64,000 nucleotides of DNA from Adiantum capillus-veneris (lineage: Eukaryota; Streptophyta; Polypodiopsida; Polypodiales; Pteridaceae). The notes beneath the pieces were generated by a model. It did not search any database. It had not been told where the DNA came from and saw only the letters and a list, made by a program, of their open reading frames with translations. This document shows positions 32,312 to 44,479 of this stretch, piece by piece (positions within the stretch are counted from its first letter, which is position 1; each line of letters begins with the position of its first letter). Location of the stretch: positions 86,374,525-86,438,524 of the forward strand of contig CM043958.1 of NCBI GenBank assembly GCA_014529385.2, given 5' to 3'. Position numbers and translations under genes: made by a program.

Positions 32312-33027
32312 TAAATAACAGGTCAATAGTGTACCTAGGTTGCAAATTTAGTAAGTGGTGGAGCCCTAGAGGCCTCGGGCGCCCGGACATTGCATATTTT
32401 TACCCTAGGTATATAAGACAGTGTGTAAAAGAAATTAGGGTTCTTAAGCTTATTTGTTGAGAGCACTCTTTGGTGAGAGCTCTTGAGGTGTGTGGCTATG
32501 GATAGTCCTTGAACTTCTCCTTGCTCATATGACTTGGTTAACACTAATCAATACTTAATTCCCTTTCACTATGCCTCTCTCATGCTTCTTTTGATTGCCT
32601 ATGATGCTTATATTAGCTAGATCTTAACTAATTAGTGGTTAATTCATCTCTAATCTTGTGTGATTGCCCTCTCTTGCTTGTGTGTACATGTAGATATGAC
32701 TGGGAGTGTGGTGCTTGATAGATCTATGTGTGTGTGCTTGCAATTAGTGTGTTGCATGATAGGATTAGTGTTGTGTGCGTCTTGCAATCGTAGTGTGTGT
32801 GATTGGGTTGATTGGCAGTGAAGAGAACTGGACATGGAGATTGTCCATCATTGTGGCTTAGCTCCTCCATAGGCCGATAAGATCACCTCATAGAGTCAAC
32901 CATTTGTGTTGCCATGATTAACTCACTAATCGTATGAGTTTCTCCATGCCCTAGCTGGATAGCTCATCCCTCCGGATTGATAATTTTGTTGGTCATTGGA
33001 GCTATGCAACGATGGAGACCCCCAACA
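32312..33027 (+). repeat. Element F left repeat (presumed 5' LTR end)
   Basis: Matches 34379-34972 plus 40439-40550, interrupted there by Copia E1. It ends GACCCCCAACA directly before a Gypsy-type primer site, as a 5' LTR should. There are no ORFs. Short GT-rich stretches lie at 32680-32815. Confidence 0.75.
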
Positions 33028-33029
33028 TT

Positions 33030-33046
33030 TGGCACCATTGCCGGGG
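33030..33046 (+). promoter_or_regulatory. Primer binding site of element F
   Basis: TGGCACCATTGCCGGGG, two bases after the LTR end ACA. It is close to the TGGCGCCGTTGCCGGGG form often seen in plant Gypsy elements. A related site is seen in element G at 42874. Confidence 0.65.
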
Positions 33047-34080
33047 TCAATGGCCTACGCTATTGTAATTGTGGCATAATTGGACGTGTCTCCTCACTAT
33101 TTCACTTGTATGTTTATGGTTTTGTGGATTTTGGATGTGTGTGCATGAAGCAATGTGTTCATAATTTCCTAATTTGTCACAGTATTTTGCCAATTGTGTG
33201 TTTACAAATTCTAATTTCACATCCCTTGCTAATTTGACTAATTTTGCTAACTTACACACTAATTTGCTACCAAGGATTGGAGCTTTCAATTGTCAATCGA
33301 TCTTCAATGGAAAGGTAATCAAGGTGGTATTCTCAACCTCCCAAGGATCTAAAGATGTGTAGAATTGTGTAGAGATCCCACCATGATGCAATGTAATGTT
33401 GATGCTATGTTGCTTTGAAATTTTTTTAATTGTTCGTTTTCATGCCGTCGTAATGCCGAAATTTTTCAGATTTGGTGGCGTATGAATTTGAGAAGTTCAA
33501 TTGTTGATTGGTGATTGTACATTGCTAATTGGGTGCCTAATTGAGTTAATTTCATGCTTGAATGGACAATTGCAAGTGTGTGTGCACTAAAATCAAATGT
33601 GTGTGCATTCTAATTGAGTGTGTGTATGCCTGATTTTAGGTGTGTGTGCACTATTTTGTCCTTGTTTGTGCACTTAAAAATCAATGTGTGCTTAATGATT
33701 TTTCAATTGTGATGATTGATTTGTGTTGTGGTCATGCTCAACTAATGATTTGTGAAATCACATTGCAATTTCGATAAGATTAACCCTTTTGTGGTCGCAC
33801 CTAAAGATTGGTAACAACTACCAATTATTAGTGTGTGTGCGCCTAAAAAGTGCTTAATGTGCATGATTAATTCAATGTTTTGATTGTATATTTAATGTGT
33901 GTAATGGTTAATTGCTGTGTTTTTAAGCTCAAAAGAGGGATTTACACACTCCAAATGCCTCAAATTTTGACCTAATTTTGTCGCTAGTTTTGTCGATTTA
34001 ATTGCCTACTTTGAAATTTATTGATGAAATTATTTGGCAATTGATGTGATTTTTGCGATTTTATTTGGCTGCACTAATCC
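33047..34080 (+). other. Element F interior, non-coding
   Basis: About 1 kb of AT-rich DNA with many TGTGTG words and no supported ORF. There is no gag or pol trace. F is therefore a non-autonomous element or the result of a large internal deletion. The right edge cuts into a Copia D-type LTR, which favours deletion. Confidence 0.5.
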
Positions 34081-34378
34081 CCATGTGTGACAGCCCTTTA
34101 AAAGACAAGTCCTCCTTTCAAATCGGCCACCGGCCATTGACAACCGGCCAACCAACCAAACGATCGGTCATTTTTCAACCACTTTACGGCTGCCGTCCGG
34201 TCAAATTATTCCGGCGAAGACAATCAGGAGCTTTGCTCAAGACTGGACGTGAAAATTTTGGTTTCTGGCGAGTGATTTTTCTTCATGCACAATGGCTTCT
34301 CCTCATAATGGGGGCCTTACAAATGTGCATATTTAATACAAAAAATTACAAGGGGTAAATCAGGCTCCATACTTAACA
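34081..34378 (-). repeat. Copia D LTR fragment inside element F
   Basis: Matches 32046-32311, the end of the Copia D LTR, with ~10% differences by eye, and is followed by the same F sequence. The same LTR-to-F joint occurs twice. F must therefore have carried a Copia D LTR when its own LTRs were copied, or a segment was duplicated. Confidence 0.75.
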
Positions 34379-34972
34379 TAAAAAACAGGTCAGTAGTGTA
34401 CCTAGGTTGCAGATTCAGTAAGTGATGGAGCCCTAAAGGCCTTGGGCGCCCGGACATTGCATATTTTTACCCTAGGTATATAAGGCAGTGTGTAAAAGAA
34501 ATTAGGGTTCTCAAGCTCATTTGTTGAGAGCACTCTTTGTGAGAGCTCTTGAGGTGTGTGGCTATGGAGTCCTTGAGCTTCTCCTTGCTCATGTAGCTTG
34601 GTTAACACTAACCAATGCTTAATTCATTATGCCTCTCTCATGCTTCTTATGATTGCCTATGATGCTTAGATTAGCTAAATCTAAACTAATTAGTGGTTAA
34701 TACCTCTCTAATCTTGTGTGATTGCCCTCTCTTGCTTGTGCGTGCATATATGTTTGATTGGAGTGTGGTGCTCGATAGATCTATGTGTGTGTGCTTGCAA
34801 TTAGTGTGTTGCATGATAGGACTAGTGTTGTGTGTGTCTTGCAATCGTAGTGTGTGTGATTGGGTTGATTGGAGGTGAAGAGAAGTGGATGTGGAGATTG
34901 TCCATCACTGTGGCTTAGCTCCTCCATAGGCCGATAAGATCACCTCATAGAGTCAACCATTCGTGTTGCCAT
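34379..34972 (+). repeat. Element F right repeat, part 1
   Basis: Partner of 32312-32912. It stops at the E1 target site GCCAT and resumes at 40439. Confidence 0.8.
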
Positions 34973-35163
34973 TGTTGGGGTATAAAGCCCAATGTGGTCG
35001 CCCAGGTAAGTGGGCGGGCCGCCAGGTATGTACACATATTCTTTTGTAAAAAACCTAATAACAACTCACTATGCCCTACACATTACAGTAGAGCGAGTTC
35101 ACCATATCGTTGTGCTCTTCTTCTCGCACTCTCTCGCGTCACACTTCCGCTCGTACTCCTTCA
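34973..35163 (+). repeat. 5' LTR of E1
   Basis: 191 bases, short for a plant Copia. About nine base differences and one indel from the 3' LTR by eye. Confidence 0.95.
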
Positions 35164-35165
35164 AC

Positions 35166-35179
35166 TGGTATCAGAGCTC
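35166..35179 (+). promoter_or_regulatory. Primer binding site of E1
   Basis: TGGTATCAGAGCTC, two bases after the LTR. Full match to the initiator-Met tRNA 3' end. Confidence 0.92.
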
Positions 35180-36252
35180 AGATCGAGGCTCGGGGCAGCA
35201 CTGCAAGAAGCTAGAGTCACCTGCTCAGATTGGAGTGAGATTTGACAGGCGAAGACACGGCCCCAAATCTTGTGGGCGAGCTCGAAGGGCTCGGTGTTCT
35301 CAGAATTTCATTCTGAGGTCATCTCGACCACCGTTCGGCTCCGACAAAGTTCTGCGCAGGTCATTTTCGACTACGTGGTCTCGGCGGGTGCAGATCCCGA
35401 CTCTACAAATTTGGGGTTTCGGCCTACGACTGTAGGTGCTGAGGATATCTGCACTTCCAAAGTGCTGATTTGTGGTTGTCTACACATCGAAGGACGGCTC
35501 GCAGTTCTTGGAGGCGTGTCACATACGACACGGGCGCATCTACACACAGACTGTAGGCGACATCCACTAGTTCATCAGGTAGCTTGTGTTTGCAGCTTGA
35601 TATTCCAGATTTTATCTAGACATTGCAGGTACTTCCACATGGGATGTATTGTCAGAGATGATGTATGTCTGTTGAGGGTTTGTTGGTTGTGAGTCACGCA
35701 GCAAACAACCACCGCGGTGGTTACAGCATACAGTGGGAAATTTGTGGATGTATGACTTTGTGGGAAGTCTATGTATTGTCAGATTTACTGCAGCCTTTGT
35801 TGAGGGTCAAGTGAGGTTTTATTGAGCTGGGGGATTCTCCAATGTTGAGATTCTTTCGGTGATACAGGTCTTGGAGCGATCCCTCGAGCACCCTTAGATA
35901 GGCAGCTAGGATGTATTGACTGTGAGTTAGACAGTTGGGATTTCATCTTTGCTTTACTGCCGTTGAGGCATTGTCGCAGTCTATGCTTACAGAACAGTGA
36001 CAGGCAGTACAGGTGCATGACAGGTTTACCCACAGCTTACAGTGTTAGAGAGACAGTGGTTTTTTGAGCTGTTTTTTGGTCTGTTTTTTTAGTACACCAG
36101 AGCCATTTTACAAAGGAGACTCTGCCATAATTTATGCAGAATCTGAAGCTTTCTTAGTTCATTTGGCAGGTTGATATTGGTTCAGAGGTCAGTTTACACG
36201 GGAAACTCTGTCGAATTTTTCCCAGGAAAGTAAACTACTGTGAAGCGTAGCT
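35180..36252 (+). other. E1 leader
   Basis: About 1.07 kb between primer site and gag ATG, matched by the E2 leader (61236-62318). Open frames up to 140 codons occur, but they start in the LTR and are not kept as a gene in E2. It probably holds packaging and dimer signals, but none can be located. Confidence 0.6.
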
Positions 36253-38145
36253 ATGGCTGGATCACAGGACACTGCTCTTTACAATATCAAGAAGCTGGAT
36301 GGAACCAATTTTCCATTGTGGAAGAAGCAGATTTGGCACGTGTTGGTACAAAAGAAGCAGATAAAACCTATAAAGATCAAGGGGATAAAACCATAAGATA
36401 TGGACGTAGATGAATGGAGCGAAATGGATGAATTGGCACTTTCTACCATTATGCTGACTTTGGCAAAAAGCGTTTACTTCAATGTAGCAGACGAGATGTC
36501 GGCTTATCAAGCATGGACAAAGCTGAGTGATCTTTATGAGAAGCAGAGTGCAGCTTCACAGGTATACTGGCTTAAGAAGCTTGTTGACTTGAAGATGAAA
36601 GAAGGGACCCCTATGCCCAATCATCTGAGTGAATTCAACACCATCTACAGTCAGTTGTCAGCTCAGGGTGTCAAGTTTGATGAACCTGTTAGAGCTATGT
36701 TCCTGTTGATCACATTGCCAGAAAGTTGGGACACTTTTCGCACAGCTTTGAGTAATTATGCACCTCCGGATGGTTTGACCATAGCAGGTGTAGAAGGCAG
36801 TCTGCTTACTGAAGAAACCAACAGAAAGACAATGGACAAAGGCAAAGGAACAGCCTTAGTTGTCAGGGGAAGGACCAAAGAAAAGTACAAAGGTGGAAAG
36901 AGGGATCAGTCTCGTAGCAAGTCCCGCAGTGCTAAAGGCAAGAGTGACATAGAATGCTACCATTGTGGCAAGAAGGGTCACATGAAAAGAGACTGCAGAG
37001 AATGGAAAGCAAAAAAAGGCAAAGAGAAAGCAGAAGACCATGGTGAGAAGAACAAGTCCTCAGTGAAGATTCAAGAAATAAATGTGACAAACACTATTGC
37101 AGAGGATGACAGTCTAGTGTCAGGAGACATCTACTTCTTGAAGAATACAATGGACTCATCTCTTCTTACAGCATCTGACGGACATGCACTGAGTGACTGG
37201 ATTATAGACTCAGGGGCATCACTTCATGTGTCTCCAAACAAGGAGTGGTTTACCTCTTATGTGACCACTAAAGATCATGTTCGGCTAGGCAATGGGAAGA
37301 CATGTGAGATCTTAGGTGTTGGAGATGTTCAATTGAAGTTTCAGAATGGCTCTTCTTTCACGCTGAAAAATGTGAGACATGTTCCCGCTATTACAAAGAG
37401 CTTGATCAGCACAGGTTTACTTGATGATGCTGGCTACGTCACCACTTTTGGACAAAACATGTGGAAGATATCCAAGGGTTCTATGACAGTAGCACATGGA
37501 GTAAAGTCTGGAGGACTTTACATGATTTATGTATCAAATGTCTCTAAAAATGTAATCAATGTAACTGAGCAGCCGAACGTTTCTTTGTGGCATAGCCGGT
37601 TAGGACATATGTCCAAGAAGGGAATGGAAATCTTGTCTCGTTCTGGTTATTTGCCCGGCTTTTCATTTAATGATTTTGAATTCTGTGAACATTGTCTATA
37701 TGGTAAGCAAACACAGCAGCCACATAAGCATAGAAGCAGTAGAAGAGATACACAGTTGGCACTTGTTCATAGTGATTTGTGTGGACCTATGCCTAACCTA
37801 TCTCTAGGGGGAGCTTCTTACTTTATGACATTTATAGATGATTACTCGAGGAAAGTATGGGTTTACTTTCTCAAGTACAAGGATGAAGCGTTTAGTGTTT
37901 TCAAAACGTTTGTGACACTTGTGGAGAATCAGAGTGGCAAGAAGCTTAAATGCTTACGCACTGACAATGGTGGAGAGTATGTTTCAAAGGCCTTTCAGGA
38001 CTTTTGTGAGTCAAAAGGTATAAAACGTGAACTTACTGATCCTTACAATCCTCCTCAAAATGGTGTTGCTGAGAGGATGAATAGGACCATACAAGAGAAG
38101 GTCAGAAGTATGTTGTCTAATGCACAACTGCCAAATGGGTTTTAG
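36253..38145 (+). pseudogene. gag-pol: E1 gag, protease and integrase core
   Basis: The ATG at 36253 (MAGSQDTALYNIKKLDGTNF) starts the same polyprotein as E2. A TAA at 36394, where E2 has GAA, stops it after 47 codons. The open frame then continues with gag, the CCHC knuckle (CYHCGKKGHMKRDC), protease (WIIDSGASLH), the integrase zinc domain and the core (HSDLCGP, RTDNGGEY, GVAERMN). It ends at TAG 38143, where E2 has TGG. Confidence 0.95.
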
Positions 38146-40154
38146 GTTGAAGCTGTATCAACAGCTGTTCATCTTATAAATAGATCTCCTTGCAAGGTTT
38201 TGCAGAAGGATTCAGTGAAAGAGATGGTATGGTCATGCAAAATGCCCTCATACAAGCATCTTAGAGTCTTTGGCTGTGAGGCATATACTCATGTTCCAAA
38301 GGAATTTAGGAACAAACTTGAGCCAAAGAGTAGAAAGTGCATCTTTCTAGGCTATGGTACTTCTGGTGAGATGGGGTACAGACTTTGGGATCCCGAATCC
38401 AAAAAGGTTATCCGCAACAATGATGTTCACTTTAATGAAGCCAAATATCATTCTAAACAAGAGAGGGTTGAGGAGATTAGAAGAGTTGTCTTCCAAGAAG
38501 ATGGACCTGCACGTGCAAGACAAAATGTCAGGGCTCAAGAGGAGCAAGGACAGGATAGAGTGGAACCACAGGTTGTGGCTAAGCCTGAGCCACCTATTGT
38601 GCGTAGATCTAGACGTATCACACGACCTCCTGATAGGTTTGTTCCATCTATGAACTATGCCATGTTGACTGATTGCAATGAGCCTTCATGTTACAAAGAA
38701 GCAGTGCAAATGAAGGACTCCGGGAATTGGCAATTGGCCATGCAGTCAGAGATGACAACTCTGCATAAAAACCAGACATGGAAGCTAGTTAAATACAAAG
38801 CAAGGCTTGTTGCCAAGGGCTTTAAGCAAGAACAAGGCATTGACTTTGATGAAGTCTTCTCTCCGGTGGTCAAGATGACTACATTGAGATGCTTTCTTGC
38901 ATTGGTTTCCATATTAGATATGGTGTTGCACCAAATGGATGTCAAGACAGCGTTCTTGCATGGTGATTTAGATGTGGAAATTTACATGCAGCAACCAGAA
39001 GGTTTGTTGAGAAAGGACAGGAAGATTTGGTATGCCAATTGTTAAAGAGTCTTTATGGCTTAAAACAATCACCGAGGGCATGGTACCATAAGTTCCACAA
39101 GTTTATGCTTTCTCAAGGCTACAAACGTAGTGAGTTCGATCACTGTCTATATACAAAGAAGGCTAAGGATGGTAGTTGGCTGATCCTTATTTTGTATGTG
39201 GATGACATGTTGATTGCTGGCAAGCACTTGGAAGAAATTTCAGCTTTGAAGTCAAAGATGGCAAAATCATTTGACATGAAAGACATGGGTGAGGCAAGTC
39301 ATATACTTGGTATGCACATTGAGAGAGACAGATCAAAGAAGTTGATTTGGTTATCTCAAACAGAGTATATTGACAAGGTTTTGCAACGTTTCAATATGGA
39401 GAAGGGAAAGGCATTGAGTGTTCCATTGCCACCATATGTGAAACTTAGCAAACAAGATTGTCCTGTGTCTGAGGAAGAACAGGCTGAAATGGATAAGATT
39501 CCATATGCGTCTGCAGTGGGTAGTTTGATGTATGCAATGATTGCTACTCGCCCAGACATTGCATTTGCAGTGGGAGTAGTAAGTCAATACATGTCAAACC
39601 CAGGCAAGAAACATTGGGAGGCAGTGAAAGGAATATTGAGATACCTGAAAGCTACAAAGAGTATGCGTATATGCTATGGGAGTCAGGAGCTAAGTGTAAA
39701 GGGTTTTACAGACTCATATTATGCAGGTGACTTAGACAACGGAAGGTCTACGTCAGGGTATGTCTTTACATTGGCTGGTGGAGCAGTATCATGGCGTTCC
39801 AGATTACAAGATTGTGTTACTCAGTCTACTACAGAGGCTGAATATGTTGCAGCATCAGAGGCATGCAAAGAATCAATTTGTCTTAATCGACTAGTAACAG
39901 ATTTGGGAATCAAAGAAGAGATGCCTGTGTTATATTGTGATAGTCAAAGTGCTATACAATTGGCTCGCAATCCAGTTTATCACTCAAAGACAAAGCATGT
40001 GGATGTGAAGTATCATTTCATCAGGGAAATGCTCGAGGATAAGCAACTTTAGCTTGTCAAAGTTCACACCACAGAAAATCCTGCCAATCTACTTACAAAA
40101 GGATTTCCCTCAGAGAGCTTTGCGCATTTTCGCATGCAGTTAGGTGTAGGGTAG
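38146..40154 (+). pseudogene. pol: E1 integrase end, RT and RNase H
   Basis: Continues in frame to 39045. Compared with E2, 26 codons are missing in frame near 38791, at the start of RT. A frameshift near 39005 moves the frame, and the RT catalytic part runs from 39027 (SLYGLKQSPRAW, LYVDDMLIAG). RNase H has DSYYAGD where E2 has DSDYAGD, so a catalytic Asp is lost. A TAG at 40050 replaces the CAG of E2; the frame ends at 40154. Confidence 0.95.
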
Positions 40155-40232
40155 TATATCACTTATCTACATCTCTTGTATATTAGCTTGTATAGTAGCT
40201 TCTCTCACACTTAAAGTACCACATTGGACTTT

Positions 40233-40243
40233 AAGTGGGAGGT
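40233..40243 (+). promoter_or_regulatory. Polypurine tract of E1
   Basis: AAGTGGGAGGT directly before the 3' LTR, the standard Copia form. Confidence 0.85.
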
Positions 40244-40433
40244 TGTTGGGATATAAAGCCCAATGTGGTCGCCCAGGTAAGTGGGCGGGCCGCCAGGTAT
40301 GTACACATATTCTTTTGTAAAAACCTAATAAGAACTCACTATGCCCTACACATTACAGTAGAGCGAGTTCACCATATCTTCGTGCTCTTCTTCTCGCACT
40401 CTCTTACGTCGCACTTTGGCTCGTACTCCTTCA
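40244..40433 (+). repeat. 3' LTR of E1
   Basis: 190 bases, partner of 34973-35163, followed by target repeat GCCAT. Confidence 0.95.
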
Positions 40434-40438
40434 GCCAT

Positions 40439-40550
40439 GATTAGCTCACTAATCGTGTGAGTGTTTCCATACCCTAGCCGAGTAGCTCATCCCTCCGGAT
40501 TGATAATTTTGTTGGTCATTGGAGCTATGCAACAATGAAGACCCCCAACA
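40439..40550 (+). repeat. Element F right repeat, part 2
   Basis: Continues 34379-34972 after E1 and ends GACCCCCAACA like the left copy (33027). What follows is unrelated to the F interior, as expected beyond an LTR. Confidence 0.85.
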
Positions 40551-42062
40551 CTACCCCTTGGAAGTTGTTCATGAATGTATGTTTATCAAAGTTAATGAGA
40601 AGAAATTTGGACTTTTTTGTTTGTTGATGTGTAGCTCGAGGGGTTCACTATGCAATCATGTTAATGTATAACGTGAGTTCAAAAGGAGGGGTTTTAAAAT
40701 GAAAAACATTTAGGGAAATTAATAGAGATACATTAAAACAAGGAGTTTTTATATTCAATTTTGAAAAGAAATCCTAAATTAAGGGATAATTTTATTCATT
40801 CAGACATGTTAAAAGAGGGGGTTTTTTAATACCCCACGAATGCACGTTATATAGGGGGGTAGGAAATGGTGAACCCCCCGAGATGTGTAAGAGCACTCTA
40901 GGTCTACCATATTTTAGATTGTTTGATAAGTTAAATAATATTTGTAGTCATTTAAAGTGTAAATTTATTTTTGTTTATTAAGATTGTACATGAGAAGACA
41001 TGATAAAGTACAAGAGATCTTTATAGAATAAACTTCGGTGAGATTCCTACCATGCACTTGTGACACCATATCTCTCCTTGAACCCTTTAGTTTCTATCGT
41101 TGTGGAGAGTTTAAGGGATGCCTACTTTCAAATTTTTAGCAATAAATTTTTTTTGAAGAAAATTTTAGTTGTTTTAAAGTTTGTACACAGTCTAGGAGTT
41201 CATTTTGATTGTTTTTAAATTTTGACCGAGGACACTCCTTGGAAGCCACTTTTGAAGGTGTTAGGGTGAGATTTTGGGAAAGTTTTGTATGTAGGAAATA
41301 TAGTCCTTAACACAATGAAAAACATTGGTTCTTTGAGTGTTTTAGATTCCATGGTTTTAATGCTTGTTGGAGCTCATAGATTAAAATAGAATTAAGAAAT
41401 GTCTGTTTTACATCATTTTTTAAGAAATTACCAACTTGCACATTGATTTTTGGAGAATCCGAGCAAGATATGAATTTTTTGCATCACATGATGGTCAAAG
41501 AGCGCGACGAGATGAAAAAATTCATGTGAGACAAGCCTGAACAAATTCAGAACCGATTGGGAGCTGGAAGCTATTGAAAACAGCCTAAAAGTCCCTGTTT
41601 GGCCATTTCACGTGCCCTTGTGGCCCCTCTTGTTGAGGGTCGTTGGGGCCTTAAAATGGAAAACACTGCCTTTTTTAATGCATGGCCATGACATAGATGA
41701 CTCAAAGTAAGACCCCCTCCCCCTTCCTTGCTCTGTGTTCAAAGGCCTCACAAATTCTGTGCCAGAACATTAATCACTAGAAATCGACCAAACAAGGAGC
41801 CAGTTTTTACTTCCTTGTGTCCATTCCCTGTTCTTGGGAATGTGTTAGCAGCAGGCTAACTCGGATAACTCGAATATCATTTTTTGAAGCTTTCATTGTA
41901 AAAACACTTATTATTTTGATGAATCGGGAATATTGTAACTCCTACTTTCTAGATAAACAGTGTAATTGATGAGCCAAGGCTACAAGCTTCCATATTGTAT
42001 CAACCTGTCTTTAGTTAGAGCTCCCAGATTATTAGTTTTGACCACAAAAACCTTGGTTAAGG

Positions 42063-42070
42063 TATAAAAG
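42063..42070 (+). promoter_or_regulatory. TATA box in the presumed G LTR
   Basis: TATAAAAG on the plus strand, about 800 bases before the primer site. It is a reasonable LTR promoter. Confidence 0.4.
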
Positions 42071-42116
42071 TTAATTTTTATAATTTTTTTATAAGTTTTT
42101 GGATAATGAAACACAA

Positions 42117-42340
42117 CGTGAGCTAACGACGCTCACTTCTCTCTTTCTCGCACTTCCTACTCCCTTCCCGGTTATCACATTGCAGTCGCGACTGTTGCAT
42201 TGCAACCGTAGGTAAGAGCTCTATGCAGCGTGAGCTAACGGGCTCACTTCTCTCCTTCTCGCGCTTCCTACTCCCTTCCCGGTTGTCACATTGCAGTCAT
42301 GTCTGTTGCGTTGCACCCGCAGGTAAGAGCTCTACGCATT
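42117..42340 (+). repeat. Tandem duplication, 2 x 112 bases
   Basis: Two units (42117-42228 and 42229-42340) start CGTGAGCTAACG and end near GGTAAGAGCTCTA. They differ at about a dozen positions. Each unit carries AGGTAAG, a good splice-donor consensus. Confidence 0.9.
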
Positions 42341-42873
42341 GACGTGAGCATTTCATGGTAATCCGTAGCTTTCGGCGTCGGCGACCTTCGGCCTAATTTC
42401 ATCATAAGTAGGAATTTAAGCTTCAAAATCATAAAGTAAGTATAGGCAGGATGTTGGGGCATCATTGCTAAGCATTTAGATGCATTTTGGGTCGAAAACG
42501 ACCAGGTCAAAAACTCACTGCTGTTAATAATTGCGATTTTTTCACTTGACATAAAGTGAGATTTGAGACCATAAGCATGTGAGCTTAGGTCTTATAAACA
42601 TGTCCTAGAAGTTTTGTAATGTTTGGATGCCGTTTGATGCTGTAACGGATGTGATTTGTTTGCCGATGAGCGATTAGCTTTTGGTAATTTCAGTCATTTG
42701 AGTGTAGCTTGAGTTAGATGCAAGTTGTTTGTTGTTTTCCAAGAGGTTGACAACCTCTTGTAGCCTCTATGCACTAGTCGAGTCAGCTTTGTCCCATGGA
42801 TTGATAGTCATATTCGTGGTTCTCGCTACGTCTGCAATAAGATAGGAGTGAGGCTAGACACCCGTCCCACATT

Positions 42874-42890
42874 TGGAGTCGTTGTCGGGG
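42874..42890 (+). promoter_or_regulatory. Primer binding site of Gypsy G
   Basis: TGGAGTCGTTGTCGGGG, two bases after the LTR end. It resembles the plant Gypsy form TGGCGCCGTTGCCGGGG with three differences. Element F has a related site. Confidence 0.6.
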
Positions 42891-43876
42891 ATTGAAGAGA
42901 CCTAAACTAGGAAAAAAACACGAGTGTCTTATGAAGTTATCCTTTAAATTCCTCTAAGATCATCTAGGATCCTAGAGGATCATCTAGAGTCAAAAATTCT
43001 TTTTAAAACCGCATAGCTTAAGATTGTCGTCTTTTGCTGTGTAGAGGTGGCTTGGAAGTAGTTTGTACTTGCTAAGTACCTTTTAGGATTGTAGGATTGT
43101 AGGATTAGATTAGGATTTTGAGAATGATTGATGGACGTGACAAGTCTTGAGATCAAGGCCCAGAAAACCATAAAAAACAAGAAAACGAGTGTTTGTGGGC
43201 ACTTTCCACAACCCTATTGTAGTAGAATCTAGGAGTAGGGTAAGTAGAATCCGAGGTGGGATTGCAAAACATTGCTCTCCCCAAAAGAATCAATTAAATG
43301 AGTGTTTATGTGAAGTTGCAGAATTTCACGTCTACGGCTAAAAATAGCACCAAAAGGCTGTCAACCACTAAATCCGATTGGAGAGCATGCGTTAAAAGTT
43401 GTATGAACCAGTGGGTAAGCTTAAGCACGCATTGAGGTAAAAATTTCAAGAGTTTGCAAAAACTCAGATTATTTACTTTTTCTTGACATTTTAGGCCAAA
43501 TTAAGTTTTGACTTGACTCAGAGGCTTAAAATAGCTCATGAAAAGACTCTCTAGTGAAAAAGTTCAAAAACGTGCTCATTATAAGCCTAAAGTAAATAAT
43601 TGGACTATTTACTTTCAGCTCAAAAGTGACCAAGGTTGATACCAGAGACTCTATGCATGTGTACAAACATCTTTTGCAAAGGCCCATATAATTTGGATCA
43701 CCAAACTGACCAAAAACTTGGTGGAAACTGAATTCTGTACTAACTTTCGAGAACTTGAGTGTAGATTGGGAAACTTTTGTTCAAACCAAGTGAAACTTGA
43801 CTCATAGGCTTATATTGATGTGATAAACAAGTTACATGCTCATTTGACCAAAAAGATACAAAAATTTATCAACAGT

Positions 43877-43900
43877 AGTAAATAATTGCGATTATTTACT
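43877..43900. repeat. Near-perfect 24-base palindrome in G leader
   Basis: The arms AGTAAATAAT and ATTATTTACT are exact. Only the central TGCG breaks the symmetry. Confidence 0.85.
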
Positions 43901-44172
43901 TTTGTCCTATTTTTTAACTTTTTTGACCGACCCAACATACCACTAGTTTTAGCATGTTATATTAAGCTCACAAATCAAATTTGGTAAGATTTGGATCATT
44001 GGAGTGAAATTTATGGCTAAATTTGCAAAGTCAGTCTGCAGACACAAAACTGTTGACCATTTGAACAAGAATTATCCAAACTTGATGAAACTTGTTTAGG
44101 GAGCTTAAGTTAAGCTGCTTAACAGATCTGCTGTGTCAAGATTGTGACAAAAACTTGCATAAAAATAATAGA

Positions 44173-44194
44173 GTAAATAATCGCGATTATTTAC
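44173..44194. repeat. Perfect 22-base palindrome in G leader
   Basis: GTAAATAATCG and its exact reverse complement, centred on CGCG. As RNA it would form an 11-base-pair stem with no loop, or pair between two molecules. Confidence 0.9.
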
Positions 44195-44455
44195 ATCTGC
44201 TCCAAAATTGGACATTTTTGCATGTTTGAGTATACCACAAGGTCAATCATATCAAGTAGACCACACAAATCAATTTTGGTGAAATTTGGATCACAAAAGT
44301 GAGACTTAAGCCAGATTCTTGAAAACTGAGACTACGGACACGAAACAGTTAATAACTTGAACAAATTTTGTTCAAACTTAGTGAAACTTGTCCAGAGACC
44401 TTAACAAGTTGCATACTTGGCAACACAAGCCAAAAAGTGCAAAAAAACTGAGAAA

Positions 44456-44479
44456 AGTAAATAATCATGATTATTTACT
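44456..44479. repeat. Perfect 24-base palindrome in G leader
   Basis: AGTAAATAATCA and its exact reverse complement. The centre is CATG instead of CGCG, so the symmetry is kept although the sequence changed. Confidence 0.9.

Larger units (their letters stand above)
34973..40433 (+). mobile_element. Copia element E1
   Basis: The LTRs at 34973-35163 and 40244-40433 start TGTTGGG and end CTCCTTCA. The target duplication GCCAT (34968-34972 and 40434-40438) is perfect. It has an initiator-Met primer site, a ~1.1 kb leader, gag-pol with four breaks, and a polypurine tract. It is the same family as E2 (56974-62527), in the opposite direction. It lies inside the right repeat of F. Confidence 0.96.
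40551..42871 (+). other. Non-coding stretch with presumed 5' LTR of Gypsy G
   Basis: No ORF is supported. The right end (CCCACA, 42866-42871) sits before a primer site, so at least the right part should be the G LTR. A TATA box (42063-42070) and a tandem duplication (42117-42340) lie here. The LTR start was not found and no clear partner was seen after 53639. Confidence 0.45.

Noticed and set aside
34994-35692. ORFs of up to 141 codons in the LTR and leader of E1
   Set aside because: Different frames overlap and the E2 leader does not keep them; primer and LTR sequence is translated.
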